From Streptomyces sp. NBC_01381 (lineage in GTDB: Bacteria > Actinomycetota > Actinomycetes > Streptomycetales > Streptomycetaceae), in contig NZ_JAPEPI010000002.1 in assembly GCF_026340305.1 (NCBI RefSeq), positions 2,976,001 to 3,040,000 on the forward strand: a stretch of 64,000 nt of DNA, given 5' to 3'. The translations under genes were made by a program, and so were the position numbers. The notes under the pieces are model-generated. The model ran no database searches, was not told the DNA's origin, and saw nothing but the letters and a program-made list of their open reading frames with translations. Shown here piece after piece: positions 1-8,521 of this stretch; position 1 is the first letter of the stretch; every line of letters starts with the position of its first letter.

Positions 1-1
1 C

Positions 2-511
2 ATCGCCCGCTGGATCGCGGGCGACGTGGTCCGGGTGCACGCGCAGACCCGCGGCGTCGAGCACGCCACCGGCGCGGACGCCGAGGTCGTCTCCGCGACC
101 GCCGTCCTCACCCACGCGTCCGGCGCCGTCAGCCATGTCACCGGCCTGTGGGGGCTCCCGGACCAGCGGTTCCGTACGACGTTCCGGATCGCGGGCGCCG
201 ACGGACTGCTGCGACACGACTCGACGTCCGTGCCCGGCTACCGCATCACCGCACAGGGAGTGCGCGCGGCCAACGAGGGCATCCCTTCCAGCCCCATGAC
301 GGAGAGCCCCTACCTGGCGGAGCTGCGGGAGTTCGCGGCGTCATGGCAGGAGGGCGGTGCCGCGCCACGGGTGAGCGCGCGGGACGGCATCGAGGCGGTG
401 CGCATCGCCGAGGCGGTGGTGGAGTCGAGTCGTACGGGCCGCGCGGTCGAGATCCGGACGGACGCCAGGGCCAGTGAGGCCTTTGAGGCCATTCAGGAGG
501 TCACGCGATGA
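2..511 (+). CDS. Gfo/Idh/MocA-family oxidoreductase, C-terminal part (cut by window edge)
   Basis: The reading frame is open from the left edge and ends in TGA at 509-511, so only the C-terminal ~169 residues are present. The sequence reads as the alpha/beta C-terminal domain of an NAD(P)-dependent sugar/inositol dehydrogenase, including a strand-rich segment (VSHVTGLWGLP), a lid-like RFRTTFRIAG stretch and the terminal EAVRIAEAVVESSRTG helix, which is characteristic of the family end. The stop overlaps the start of the next gene (ATGA at 508-511), so the two are translationally coupled. Both belong to the same broad family, which suggests a pathway working on one carbohydrate or cyclitol; substrate unknown. 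Confidence 0.75.
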   Translation: MARWIAGDVVRVHAQTRGVEHATGADAEVVSATAVLTHASGAVSHVTGLWGLPDQRFRTTFRIAGADGLLRHDSTSVPGYRITAQGVRAANEGIPSSPMTESPYLAELREFAASWQEGGAAPRVSARDGIEAVRIAEAVVESSRTGRAVEIRTDARASEAFEAIQEVTR

Positions 512-1521
512 AGGTCGCCGTGCTGTCGTTCGCCCATGTCCACGCGCGCGGGTATCTGCGGCTGCTCGCCCGGATGCCGGGAGTCGAGCTCATCGGCAGC
601 GACCCGGACACCGGGTCGGCCGCGCCGGGTGAGGTGCGGGGTCGTGCCTTCGCCGACGATCTTGGGGTCGCGTACGCCGACTCATACGAGGAAGCCTTCG
701 CCTGGTCCCCGGACGCGGTGATCGTCTGCTCGGAGAACGCCCGCCACCGTCCGCTGGTGGAGCTCGCGGCGTCGCACGGCGTGGACGTCCTGTGCGAGAA
801 GCCGCTCGCCACGACGGTCGCCGACGGCGAGGCGATGCTCGCCGCGTGCCGGGCGGCCGGGGTACGCCTCGCGGTCGCCTTCCCGGTCCGCTTCAGCCCC
901 GCGTACGCGGCCGTCAAGGCGGCGGTCGCCTCGGGCGAAGCGGGCAGGGTCCTCACCGTCTCCGGCGCGAACAACGGCGCGATGCCGACCCGGGCGAGGC
1001 GCTGGTTCGCGGACCCCGAACTCGCGGGCGGCGGCGCGCTGATGGACCACACGGTCCACATCACCGACCTCCTGGACGACCTGTTCGGCGACGCGCGCCC
1101 CCTCGACGTGTACGCGCAGACCAACAACCGTCTGTACGAGGGCGAGGTCGAGGCCGAGACGAGCGGGCTCGTCACCGTGACCTACGACAACGGCGCGGTC
1201 GCCACGATCGACTGCAGCTGGTCCCACCCGCGTTCCCACCACTCCTGGGGCGGGCTCGAACTCACCGTTGTCGGCGAGCGCGCGACGTTGGAGATGGACG
1301 CCTTCGACCAGTCGCTGCACGGCTACAGCGAACGCCGACGCCAGGGCCTGGAACTGCCGTTCGGGGCCAACCTGGACGAGCGGATGCTGCGGGCGTTCCT
1401 GTACGGGCCGCAGGACTCCGGCATGGATGTGGCCGACGGGGAGGGAGGCCTGCGGACGCTGAAGATCGTGGAGGCGGGCTATGCGTCGGCTCGGACGGGG
1501 GTTCCGGTGGCGGTTGGGTGA
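508..1521 (+). CDS. Gfo/Idh/MocA-family oxidoreductase
   Basis: A 337-residue protein, the usual length for this family. The N-terminal Rossmann fold lacks the classical GxGxxG loop and has FAHVHARG instead. The family CEKPLA motif (Glu-Lys-Pro, residues 97-99), which positions nicotinamide and substrate, is intact. GGGALMDHTVHITDLLDDL carries the Asp/His usually found in the catalytic helix. Known members oxidise or reduce hydroxyls of sugars, inositols and related compounds with NAD(P). It starts in a 4-bp overlap (ATGA) with the upstream paralogue, so both form an operon. The exact substrate cannot be told. Confidence 0.85.
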   Translation: MKVAVLSFAHVHARGYLRLLARMPGVELIGSDPDTGSAAPGEVRGRAFADDLGVAYADSYEEAFAWSPDAVIVCSENARHRPLVELAASHGVDVLCEKPLATTVADGEAMLAACRAAGVRLAVAFPVRFSPAYAAVKAAVASGEAGRVLTVSGANNGAMPTRARRWFADPELAGGGALMDHTVHITDLLDDLFGDARPLDVYAQTNNRLYEGEVEAETSGLVTVTYDNGAVATIDCSWSHPRSHHSWGGLELTVVGERATLEMDAFDQSLHGYSERRRQGLELPFGANLDERMLRAFLYGPQDSGMDVADGEGGLRTLKIVEAGYASARTGVPVAVG

Positions 1522-1817
1522 CGGGGCCGGTCGGCGTTTTCGGCGGAGGGCGCGCGGCGAAGGGATCCGGCGGAGGGCCATCGGCGGTGGCGCGGGCTGG
1601 TGTGCGAAGGCCTTAACGCACGTCCTGGCTCGGTCGGACGGGATTCCGGTAGCGGTCGCCGGACGGGCCCGGTCGGCGGTTCCGGCGGAGGGCCGCGGCC
1701 GAGGGCGCCCCTGCCGATGGACCCGGCCGTGACGCGGACGCGGGCCGGTGCGTGAAGGCCCCACCTCGCGCGCCGGCCCGCTCTGCAAGCAGACGCCGTC
1801 CGCGTCGCCCGGGTTGC
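1522..1817. repeat. Intergenic region with an imperfect ~31-bp direct repeat
   Basis: No gene is supported here between two convergent genes. A GC-rich segment (GGTCGGCG..TTCGGCGGAGGG) appears at about 1521-1551 and again at about 1663-1693 with a few mismatches. Similar extragenic repeats are common in Streptomyces genomes. No clear terminator hairpin with a T-run was seen. Confidence 0.4.
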
Positions 1818-3182
1818 TCAGCCGCCGAAGAGCTGGGTCCAGTAGGTGCCCGCCGAGCCGCCGCCCGCGAAGCCGACGCCGAGGTGGGTGAAGGAGGGTT
1901 TGAGGATGTTGGCCCGGTGGCCGGGACTGTTCATCCAGCCGTCCACCACCTCGGCCGGACTGCGCTGCCCGCAGGCGATGTTCTCGCCTATCGCGCGGTG
2001 CGCGCTGCCCGCGGCGGACGCGCGGTGCCAGGGTTCGCCGCCGTCCGGCGACGTGTGGGAGTAGAAGGCGCGCGCGACCATGTCCGTGCTGTGCCCCTGA
2101 GCGGCCACGGTGAGGAGAGGGTCGGGGGACAGAGGCCGCAGACGGGCCGCCGTCCGCTCGGCGTTGGTGAGCCGCAGCACGGCGGAAGCCCAGTCGGCCA
2201 GGCCCCGCGGAGTGAGCGGGGTGGCCCACAGCGCCGTCCAGAAGACGTCCCCGGAGCGGCCGTCGACGCACTGGGCCACACCCACCTGCGCGTACGCCCG
2301 GTCCAGGACCGTACGCCGCGCCTGCTCGCCCGAGAGGCAGTACTCCACGAACTCGGCGGGTGTGAGGGGCCCGGAGACCAGGTGCTCGCCGATGGTCAGA
2401 TACGCGTACCCACCCGTGACGACCCGCTGGTAGAGGGACGAACCGTCCGCGTTCTCCGAGCTGAGCGCCGACCGCGCCGCCATACCGGCGGCGTGCGTGC
2501 TCGCGGCCGCCGTCAGCCGCGCGTCGAGCGTGACCGGCGGCGCCCCGGCCTTCCCGCGCGCGGCGTTCACCAGGGGGAGGAATCCGTCCAGGCCGGGAGG
2601 CGCGGCGGGCGCGGGCACCGCTGAGGGGAGCGGCGGGGACGGTGCGTAAGGCGTGGGTGCAGAAGACGGGAGCGGCGGAGGCTGCGGTGTCGGCGGCGCA
2701 TCGTCCTTCGTCACCTCCACCCCGAAGTCCCGCGCCACCCCCGCGAGCCCGTCCGCGTACCCCTGACCGAGCGCCCGCAGCTTCCAGACGGGACCCCGGC
2801 GGTAGATCTCCGCGAGCAGCAGCACGGTCTCGCGGCCGGGGCGCGGCGGGGTGAAGCGGGCGACGAGCTGCCCGCCGGGACCGTGCACCTGAAGTGCGAT
2901 GCCGGGCAGCCGCTCCAGGGGAGTGCCCGGATCGGCGGGGCTGACGGCCACGGTGACACGGCTGGCACCGGCGCGCAGGCGCCGCCCGTCGACGGTCACC
3001 GTGTCGCCCTGAAGGCGGGCGCCGGACGTCGCGGGCTGGTTGTAGAAGACGAAGTCGCGGTCGCCCGCGACCTTCCCGCTGTCGCCGGTGACGATCACGG
3101 ACAGGTCGAAGGGACCGGGCACACGCAGGGTGACCGCGCCGTCGGGCAACGGCACATTGCCGCCGGGAACCAGCTCGTTCAT
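1818..3182 (-). CDS. TerD-domain protein with two C-terminal CAP (SCP/PR-1) domains
   Basis: A 454-residue protein. Residues 1-160 are a TerD domain: the MNELVPGGNVPLP start, then beta-rich sequence with VIVTGDSGKV and FVFYNQP. Residues 161-198 are a Pro/Ser linker. Two CAP/SCP-like domains follow: ~199-318 (LVNAARGKAGAPP, IGEHL) and ~325-454 (LTNAERTAARL, FYSHTSPDG, IGENIACG, WMNSPGHRANIL). The second copy has all CAP signatures; the first looks degenerate. No signal peptide is visible, which is odd because CAP domains are usually extracellular. An upstream GTG (3224) would add 14 residues; ATG 3182 is chosen because TerD proteins start like this. Function is probably stress-related and calcium-linked as for TerD, but this is inference. 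Confidence 0.8.
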   Translation of the reverse strand: MNELVPGGNVPLPDGAVTLRVPGPFDLSVIVTGDSGKVAGDRDFVFYNQPATSGARLQGDTVTVDGRRLRAGASRVTVAVSPADPGTPLERLPGIALQVHGPGGQLVARFTPPRPGRETVLLLAEIYRRGPVWKLRALGQGYADGLAGVARDFGVEVTKDDAPPTPQPPPLPSSAPTPYAPSPPLPSAVPAPAAPPGLDGFLPLVNAARGKAGAPPVTLDARLTAAASTHAAGMAARSALSSENADGSSLYQRVVTGGYAYLTIGEHLVSGPLTPAEFVEYCLSGEQARRTVLDRAYAQVGVAQCVDGRSGDVFWTALWATPLTPRGLADWASAVLRLTNAERTAARLRPLSPDPLLTVAAQGHSTDMVARAFYSHTSPDGGEPWHRASAAGSAHRAIGENIACGQRSPAEVVDGWMNSPGHRANILKPSFTHLGVGFAGGGSAGTYWTQLFGG

Positions 3183-3372
3183 GTAGGGACAACGGCAGGC
3201 CGGTGCCGCGAGGTTCCCGCCCACCCCGTGGAGGGAGGCACGTCACGCAGGGCTACCACTGAGGTCTGAGACCGGCTGAGACCGGAGTCGGATCCGCGGC
3301 GCACGGGACGGGTATTAGCGTGGGGGCCACGGGAAAGCACAATTCACCGACAGGATCCGAGGTGCCCGGCCG

Positions 3373-4710
3373 ATGGCAAGCCGCAGCGAGAGCCGTACCC
3401 AGCTCGTCGAGTCACTCATGGAGCGGTTCCCGCAGGTGCCCAGAGAGGCGGTGATCAAGGAAGACCTGCTCAGGGGCGGCATCGCCTTCGACGAATCGGC
3501 GCTCAGCGACAATGAGGACGGCGACGTCAAGCCGAAGTCGTACTTCATCTTCTCCTTCGACCACGGCACGCTCCCCGAGCTCGGCGCCGCGGCCCTGCGC
3601 CGCCCGCCCGAGGAGATCGTCCTCACCGGCGGCCCTTACGAACTGCGCCGCACGGTCGTCTCGGTCCGCGTGAACCCGTCCTCGCCCTACCGCGTGGCGG
3701 CGGACGACGACGGCGTCCTCGGCCTCTATCTGGACGGCGCGCGCATCTCGGACGTGGGCCTGCCGCCGATGCCGGACTACTACCGGCACACGTTGGAGAA
3801 CGGCAAGTCGGTCATGGAGGTGGCACCCACCATCCAGTGGGGCTACCTCATCTATCTGACGGTCTTCCGCGTCTGCCAGTACTTCGGCGCCAAGGAAGAG
3901 TGCCAGTACTGCGACATCAACCACAACTGGCGCCAGCACAAGGCGGCGGGCCGCCCCTACACGGGCGTGAAGCCCGTCGACGAGGTCCTCGAAGCGCTCG
4001 CCATCATCGACAAGTACGACACGAACAAGTCCTCCACCGCCTACACGCTGACCGGCGGCGCCGTCACCTCGAAGGTCGGCGGCAAGGACGAGGCGGACTT
4101 CTACGGTCAGTACGCGAAGGCCATCGAGGAGCGCTTCCCCGGCCGCTGGATCGGCAAGGTCGTGGCACAGGCGCTCCCCAAGGCGGACGTGCAGCGCTTC
4201 CACGACTACGGCGTGCGGATCTACCACCCCAACTACGAGGTGTGGGACCCGTATCTGTTCGAGCGGTACTGCCCCGGCAAGGAGCGCTATGTCGGCCGTG
4301 ACGAGTGGCACCGCCGCATCCTGGACTCCGCGGAGGTCTTCGGCCCGCGCAATGTGATCCCGAACTTCGTGGCGGGCGTGGAGATGGCCGAGCCGTTCGG
4401 GTTCAAGACGGTCGGCGAGGCCATCGATTCCACCGTCGAAGGCCTCCAGTACTTCATGTCGCGCGGCATCACCCCGCGCTTCACCACCTGGTGCCCGGAG
4501 CCGACGACGCCGCTGGGCAAGGCCAACCCGCAGGGCGCGCCGCTGGAGTACCACGTCCGCCTGCTCGAGGCGTACCGCGCGACGATGGAGGCCAACGGCC
4601 TGACGTCGCCGCCCGGTTACGGCCCGGCGGGCCCGGGGAACGCGGTGTTCTCCGTCTCCTCCTTCATGGACAGCCTGCCCGCCGAGGAGGCGGCACCCGA
4701 GAAGGTCTAG
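3373..4710 (+). CDS. Radical SAM protein with atypical cluster motif
   Basis: A 445-residue protein. Three cysteines, C168, C177 and C180 (C-X8-C-X2-C, within CQYFGAKEECQYCDIN), fit a 4Fe-4S radical SAM site with a longer first spacing than the classical C-X3-C-X2-C. Around them are TIQWGYLIYLTVFR before the cluster, a LTGGAVTSK strand/loop after it that resembles the SAM-binding GGE region, and a YHPNYEVWDPYLFE segment typical of the TIM barrel. The enzyme would cleave S-adenosylmethionine to a 5'-deoxyadenosyl radical; the substrate is unknown. It is monocistronic, with ~190 bp upstream. Its last codons and stop are repeated twice just downstream. Confidence 0.75.
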   Translation: MASRSESRTQLVESLMERFPQVPREAVIKEDLLRGGIAFDESALSDNEDGDVKPKSYFIFSFDHGTLPELGAAALRRPPEEIVLTGGPYELRRTVVSVRVNPSSPYRVAADDDGVLGLYLDGARISDVGLPPMPDYYRHTLENGKSVMEVAPTIQWGYLIYLTVFRVCQYFGAKEECQYCDINHNWRQHKAAGRPYTGVKPVDEVLEALAIIDKYDTNKSSTAYTLTGGAVTSKVGGKDEADFYGQYAKAIEERFPGRWIGKVVAQALPKADVQRFHDYGVRIYHPNYEVWDPYLFERYCPGKERYVGRDEWHRRILDSAEVFGPRNVIPNFVAGVEMAEPFGFKTVGEAIDSTVEGLQYFMSRGITPRFTTWCPEPTTPLGKANPQGAPLEYHVRLLEAYRATMEANGLTSPPGYGPAGPGNAVFSVSSFMDSLPAEEAAPEKV

Positions 4711-4766
4711 GGGACGACGACTGCCCCCGAGAAGGTCTAAAGGGCTGCCCCCGAGAAGGTCTAAGG
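4693..4766. repeat. Triplicated stop-codon repeat (CCCGAGAAGGTCTA)
   Basis: The 14-bp sequence that ends the radical SAM gene (…CCCGAGAAGGTCTAG) occurs three times in tandem with 8-11 bp spacers, at about 4696, 4726 and 4750. The third copy contains the CTA that is the reverse-strand stop codon of the convergent TetR gene. The pattern is a local slippage or duplication product. It leaves only ~50 bp between the two convergent stops. Confidence 0.75.
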
Positions 4767-5399
4767 GGCGGCCAGCGCCGAAAGCAGCCGTTCGGCCTCC
4801 GCCGTCACCGAGGTGAGGGCGGAGGCGGGGTCGGGCGAACGGGCCAGGAGCATGCCCGCCTCGCACAGCGCGCCGAACATCATCTGGCAGCGCACATCCA
4901 GATCCCCGTCGCCGAAGTGCCCCGCGGCGGCCGCGGCACGCATTCCGTCGGTCAACACCCGCAACGTATGGGCGTATTCGATTTCGCGGACGGTCTCCCA
5001 GCCCAGGACCACGGGCGCGTCGAGCAGCACGATCCGCCGGAATCCGGGGTCGAGGCAGTGCTCGAGGAAGCGGCGGCAGCCGCGCCGCAGCGCGGACCAG
5101 GCGTCGGGCTCCGCGGCCGCGGCGCGCTCCAACTCCGCCGCGATCTCCTCCTGTTCGCGGACGAACACCGAGTGGAACAGCGCCGCCTTGCCGCGGAAGT
5201 GGTGGTAGGCCGCGCCCTTCGTGACCCCGGCCTCGGCCGCCACGGCGACGATCGAGGTCGTCGCGTACCCGTCCCGGCCGAAGAGCCGCTGCGCCGCGGT
5301 GATGAGCTGCGCGGTGGTCGCGTCGGACCGTTCCGCCTGGGTGCGGCGGGCAGTTGGGCGCGAGGGCGGGGTGGTCACGGTCGGCTCCTTGACGGACAT
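4761..5399 (-). CDS. TetR-family transcriptional regulator
   Basis: A 212-residue protein with the N-terminal TetR helix-turn-helix at ~24-70: AQRLFGRDGYATTSIVAVA, then AGVTKGAAYHHFRGK, with the family Tyr-His-His-Phe recognition helix end. The C-terminal ~140 residues are the ligand/dimerisation domain. ATG 5399 is used because the HTH then starts at a usual distance. It is divergent from the saccharopine-dehydrogenase-like gene across a 59-bp gap that contains an inverted repeat, so it most likely represses itself and that gene. The inducing ligand is unknown. Confidence 0.9.
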   Translation of the reverse strand: MSVKEPTVTTPPSRPTARRTQAERSDATTAQLITAAQRLFGRDGYATTSIVAVAAEAGVTKGAAYHHFRGKAALFHSVFVREQEEIAAELERAAAAEPDAWSALRRGCRRFLEHCLDPGFRRIVLLDAPVVLGWETVREIEYAHTLRVLTDGMRAAAAAGHFGDGDLDVRCQMMFGALCEAGMLLARSPDPASALTSVTAEAERLLSALAAP

Positions 5400-5431
5400 A
5401 CTCAGGGTACGTAGGTTCCGCACCAATTGCA

Positions 5432-5442
5432 TACCTTCGGTA
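5432..5442. promoter_or_regulatory. Candidate TetR operator in the divergent promoter region
   Basis: TACC-TTC-GGTA is a short inverted repeat placed midway in the 59-bp gap between the divergent TetR gene (start 5399) and the gene at 5459. Position and symmetry fit a TetR operator overlapping both promoters. The arms are only 4 bp, so this is tentative. Confidence 0.4.
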
Positions 5443-5458
5443 GGGAAGCGAGTTGAGC

Positions 5459-6514
5459 ATGACAAAGCCGCTCTTCGCAATCTACGGAGCCTATGGCCAC
5501 ACGGGACGTCTGGTGGCGTCCGAACTCCTGGCCAGAGGCGAGCAGTTGCTCCTGGCCGGCCGTGACGCCGAGGCGCTGCGCGCGCTGGCCGACGAACTCG
5601 ACGCGGGCGACCGGGTACGGACCCGCACCGCCACCGTCGACGACGCCACGGCACTGCGCGAGGTGATGACGGCCGCCGACGTCATGATCCACTGCGCGGG
5701 CCCGTTCGCCGTCACCGGAGCACCGGTCGCGGCGGCGGCCGCGGAGGCCGGCTGCCACTACATCGACCATGCCCTCGAACCCCACCACGTGAAGGGCGTC
5801 TTCGACACCGCGCAGGCCACGGCAGAGCGCACCGGCGCCGTCATGATCCCCGGCCTCAGTTTCTACGGAGGTCTCGGCGACCTCCTGGCCGGGGCGGTGG
5901 CGGACGGCATCGCGGGCATCGACCGGATCGTCATCGCGTACGCCGTGCACGGCTGGCGGCTGACCACCGGCGCCAAGAACACCGCGAGCCACCTCTTCGC
6001 CGAGACCGAACGCCTCACCTTCAGCGACGGCGCGCTGCACGCGGGTTACGTCGAGCCCCGCAGCGCCGTCTTCCCCTTCCCGCCGCCGGTCGGCCCGCGC
6101 ACGATGATCGCGCCGTTCCCGTCGAGTGAGGTCGTGACGGTGCCCCGCCATGTCCCCGTACGCAACGTCGACCTGATGCTGAGCAACAGCGCCTTCGAGG
6201 CACCGGAAGCCTTCGAGAGCGAGCACATCGGGGCGGCGGAACGGGCGGGCACCGACTTCACCATCGCTGTCCAGGCGATCGGGGAAGGCGAAGGAGGCGG
6301 CGCGGCAGGGCAGTTGACGGGCCATGATCTGTGGCGGGCCGGGGCGCTCGCCTCGGTGGAGGCGGCGGTGCGGATCGCCGAGGGCAGGGGGCCGGCGAGG
6401 ACCGGGGTGCTGGCACCCGGAGAGGCGTTCCGGGCGGAGCCCTTCCTGCGAGACCTCGAACGCCTCGGCGCGTTCAGCATCACCCTCGCCGACGTGACGG
6501 ACAAGGGACGGTGA
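5459..6514 (+). CDS. Saccharopine-dehydrogenase-like NAD(P)-binding reductase
   Basis: A 351-residue protein. The N-terminus has a Rossmann nucleotide loop IYGAYGHTGR (GxxGxxG), followed by AGRDAEALRALA and an AGPFAVTGAP strand/loop typical of the saccharopine dehydrogenase NADP-binding superfamily (which includes trans-acting enoyl reductases). PGLSFYGGLGDLLA matches the family's central region. ATG 5459 is preceded by GGGAAG 10 bp upstream; TTG 5453 is an alternative. It is divergent from a TetR gene and followed at 5 bp by the NmrA-like gene, so the two are probably co-transcribed and repressed together. Substrate unknown. Confidence 0.8.
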   Translation: MTKPLFAIYGAYGHTGRLVASELLARGEQLLLAGRDAEALRALADELDAGDRVRTRTATVDDATALREVMTAADVMIHCAGPFAVTGAPVAAAAAEAGCHYIDHALEPHHVKGVFDTAQATAERTGAVMIPGLSFYGGLGDLLAGAVADGIAGIDRIVIAYAVHGWRLTTGAKNTASHLFAETERLTFSDGALHAGYVEPRSAVFPFPPPVGPRTMIAPFPSSEVVTVPRHVPVRNVDLMLSNSAFEAPEAFESEHIGAAERAGTDFTIAVQAIGEGEGGGAAGQLTGHDLWRAGALASVEAAVRIAEGRGPARTGVLAPGEAFRAEPFLRDLERLGAFSITLADVTDKGR

Positions 6515-6519
6515 GCGCC

Positions 6520-7404
6520 ATGAGCGGGGCGGATGCACCCATCCTGGTCACCGGGGCGGCGGGCGGCCAACAGGGTTCCACGGGCCGTCACGTCGTACGC
6601 CTGCTGCGCGAGCGCGGCCATGCCGTACGCGCCTTCGTCCGCACCGACGACGAACGTGCCGCCTGGCTGCGGGAGTTGGGGGCAGAGGTGGTGGTTGGCG
6701 ATCTGCGCGAGATCACCGACGTCCTCTCGGCGGTGCGTGGGGTACGCCGTGCCTTCTTCACCTATCCCGTCACCGACGGCCTGCTCGAGGCGACGGGTGC
6801 CTTCGCGGCCGCGGCGCGGCAGGAGGGGCTCGAACGGGTCGTCGAGGTCTCCCAGTTGGCGGCCGCGCCGGACGCGGGGACGCCGAGGATGCGGCAGCAC
6901 TGGGTCGCCGAGGAGGTCTTCGACTGGGCGGGCGTCGGGGCGGTGCACCTCCGTGCCGGGGTCTTCTTCGAGAACCTGGACTTCCTGGTGCGGGCCGGCG
7001 GCGGACGTGAGCTGGCGATGCCGCTGGGCGCGCCCGACACCGTGCTTCCGCTGATCGCGGGGGAGGACGTGGCGCGGGTGGGCGCCGGGCTCCTGACGGA
7101 TCCGCTCCCGGAGGTCTCTTCGGCGGTGGTGCTGCTTACCGGGCAGGTGCTTTCGGTGGGGGAGGTGGTGGAGACGTTCGGCGGGGGCCTGAAGTACGTC
7201 GACGCCTCGCCGGAGGAGTGGCGGGAACGGGCGATGGCTCTGTACGGGGACGCGCATGTGGTGGCGCACCTGGACAAGCTGTGGGAGCTGTTCCGGTTGA
7301 TCGGGGCGCACCACGAGCTGTATCGGGTGACGGAGGCGATCGAGGGGTACGGAGGGCTGGCGCCGGGGACGTTGCGGGAGTTTGTGCGGGCGCGGAGGGG
7401 CTGA
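6520..7404 (+). CDS. NmrA-like / NAD(P)-binding atypical SDR protein
   Basis: A 294-residue protein with an N-terminal VTGAAGGQQGSTGRHV dinucleotide loop, RAFVRTDDERAAWLREL and GDLREITDVLSAVRGV, the pattern of NmrA-like and NAD(P)H-dependent quinone-reductase-like atypical short-chain dehydrogenases. A catalytic YxxxK is not in its usual place, as expected for the atypical group. It lies 5 bp after the saccharopine-dehydrogenase-like gene (GTG 6511 is an alternative start that would overlap its stop), so they form one unit. It may act as a reductase or a redox sensor. Confidence 0.8.
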   Translation: MSGADAPILVTGAAGGQQGSTGRHVVRLLRERGHAVRAFVRTDDERAAWLRELGAEVVVGDLREITDVLSAVRGVRRAFFTYPVTDGLLEATGAFAAAARQEGLERVVEVSQLAAAPDAGTPRMRQHWVAEEVFDWAGVGAVHLRAGVFFENLDFLVRAGGGRELAMPLGAPDTVLPLIAGEDVARVGAGLLTDPLPEVSSAVVLLTGQVLSVGEVVETFGGGLKYVDASPEEWRERAMALYGDAHVVAHLDKLWELFRLIGAHHELYRVTEAIEGYGGLAPGTLREFVRARRG

Positions 7405-7731
7405 GGTTCTGCCTCCGGCGATTCGTGACCGTCGATCACCGGCTCCGCCGAGTTCGTCCTCAATCGCCGGACGGGCTGAAAGGGTGGGCGGGCAAGCGCG
7501 GGGTATCGGGTGGGCGGGCGGGAAAGCTTTCGCCGCGAAGCGGCGGTACGGCGGCGCGGCCGACGACGGCGCGCGGGCGGGAAAGATCCGCCGCGAAGCG
7601 GCGGTCTTGAGCGGGGTCTGGGGCGCAGCCCCGGTACCAAATGATCGATCAAACAGGATTACGATCACCTCGACTCAACCCTGCCAGCCCAGGCCTGCCC
7701 AGCAGATCTGCCCAGCCCCGTGGAGGAATAC
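7405..7731. repeat. Intergenic extragenic repeats, hairpins and candidate operator
   Basis: This 327-bp gap has no gene. It contains repeat modules common between Streptomyces genes: TCGCCGGACGGGCTGAAA near 7470, two GCCGCGAAGCGGC hairpins (7531-7546 and 7588-7604), each preceded by GCGGGCGGGAAAG, and a GGGGC-GCA-GCCCC hairpin (7620-7632) that may end transcription of the NmrA-like gene. A perfect 10-bp palindrome TGATCGATCA (7642-7651) lies ~80 bp upstream of the SDR start and could be an operator. A strong Shine-Dalgarno GGAGGA is at 7722-7727. Confidence 0.5.
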
Positions 7732-8469
7732 ATGCCGCACACCCCCGTCACCGTGGTAACCGGCGGCAGCCGCGGCATCGGCGCGGCCATCTGCAGCCGC
7801 CTCGCGCACGAGGGCCACCACATCGCCCTCGGTTATCACTCCGACGCCGAAGCGGCGGAGAAGGTCGCCGCCACCGTCCGCGAGGCCGGCACCCGTTGCG
7901 TCACCGTCAAGATGGACACCGCCGAAGAGGCGGACGTCGACCGCCTCTTCGAGACCGCCGCCGCGGAACTCGGCCCGGTGACCGGCCTGGTGAACAACGC
8001 CGGCGTCGGCGCCCCCGTCGGCCCCCTCGCGGAGGCCGACCCCGCCGCCATGCGCCGCGCACTCGAAGTGAACGTACTCGGCTATCTGCTCTGCGCACGG
8101 CGCGCGGTCCGCGACATGACCCGCACCGGCGTCGGCGGCGCCGTCGTGAACATCTCCTCCGCCGCGGCGACCCTCGGCGCCCCGGGCGAGTACATCCACT
8201 ACGCCGCCGCCAAGGGCGCCGTCGACACGATGACGGTCGGCCTCTCGAAGGAGGTCGCCGAGCACGGCATCCGCGTGAACGCCGTCGCCCCCGGCGTCAT
8301 CTGGACCGAGTTCCACGCCGACCCCGAGCGCCCGGCGAAGCTCGCGGCAGGGATCCCCCTGGGCCGCTCGGGGCAGCCCGACGAGATCGCGGCGGCCGTC
8401 CATTGGCTGCTTTCGGACGAGGCCTCGTACGCGACCGGCACGATCCTGCGCGTGGCGGGCGGAAGGTGA
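7732..8469 (+). CDS. Short-chain dehydrogenase/reductase (SDR family)
   Basis: A 245-residue classical SDR. The cofactor loop is VTGGSRGIGAAI (TGxxxGxG), the stabilising NNAG motif is present, the catalytic Ser is in NISSAAATLG and the catalytic pair is YAAAK (Tyr-x-x-x-Lys). The C-terminal GTILRVAGGR is typical of the FabG-like group. ATG 7732 is chosen over an in-frame GTG at 7720 because GGAGGA sits 4 bp before it. Likely an NADP(H)-dependent oxidoreductase of a small carbonyl or hydroxyl substrate. The upstream palindrome suggests it is regulated alone. Confidence 0.9.
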   Translation: MPHTPVTVVTGGSRGIGAAICSRLAHEGHHIALGYHSDAEAAEKVAATVREAGTRCVTVKMDTAEEADVDRLFETAAAELGPVTGLVNNAGVGAPVGPLAEADPAAMRRALEVNVLGYLLCARRAVRDMTRTGVGGAVVNISSAAATLGAPGEYIHYAAAKGAVDTMTVGLSKEVAEHGIRVNAVAPGVIWTEFHADPERPAKLAAGIPLGRSGQPDEIAAAVHWLLSDEASYATGTILRVAGGR

Positions 8470-8521
8470 ACCAACCGGATCAACCGGCCCGCACCCCCGC
8501 CGCACTCCCTGAGAGGACAGC

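Noticed and set aside
682..3246. Long reverse-strand ORF of 854 codons
   Set aside because: It is a shadow of the Gfo/Idh/MocA and TerD-CAP genes; Arg/Gly-rich low-complexity product, no family motif.
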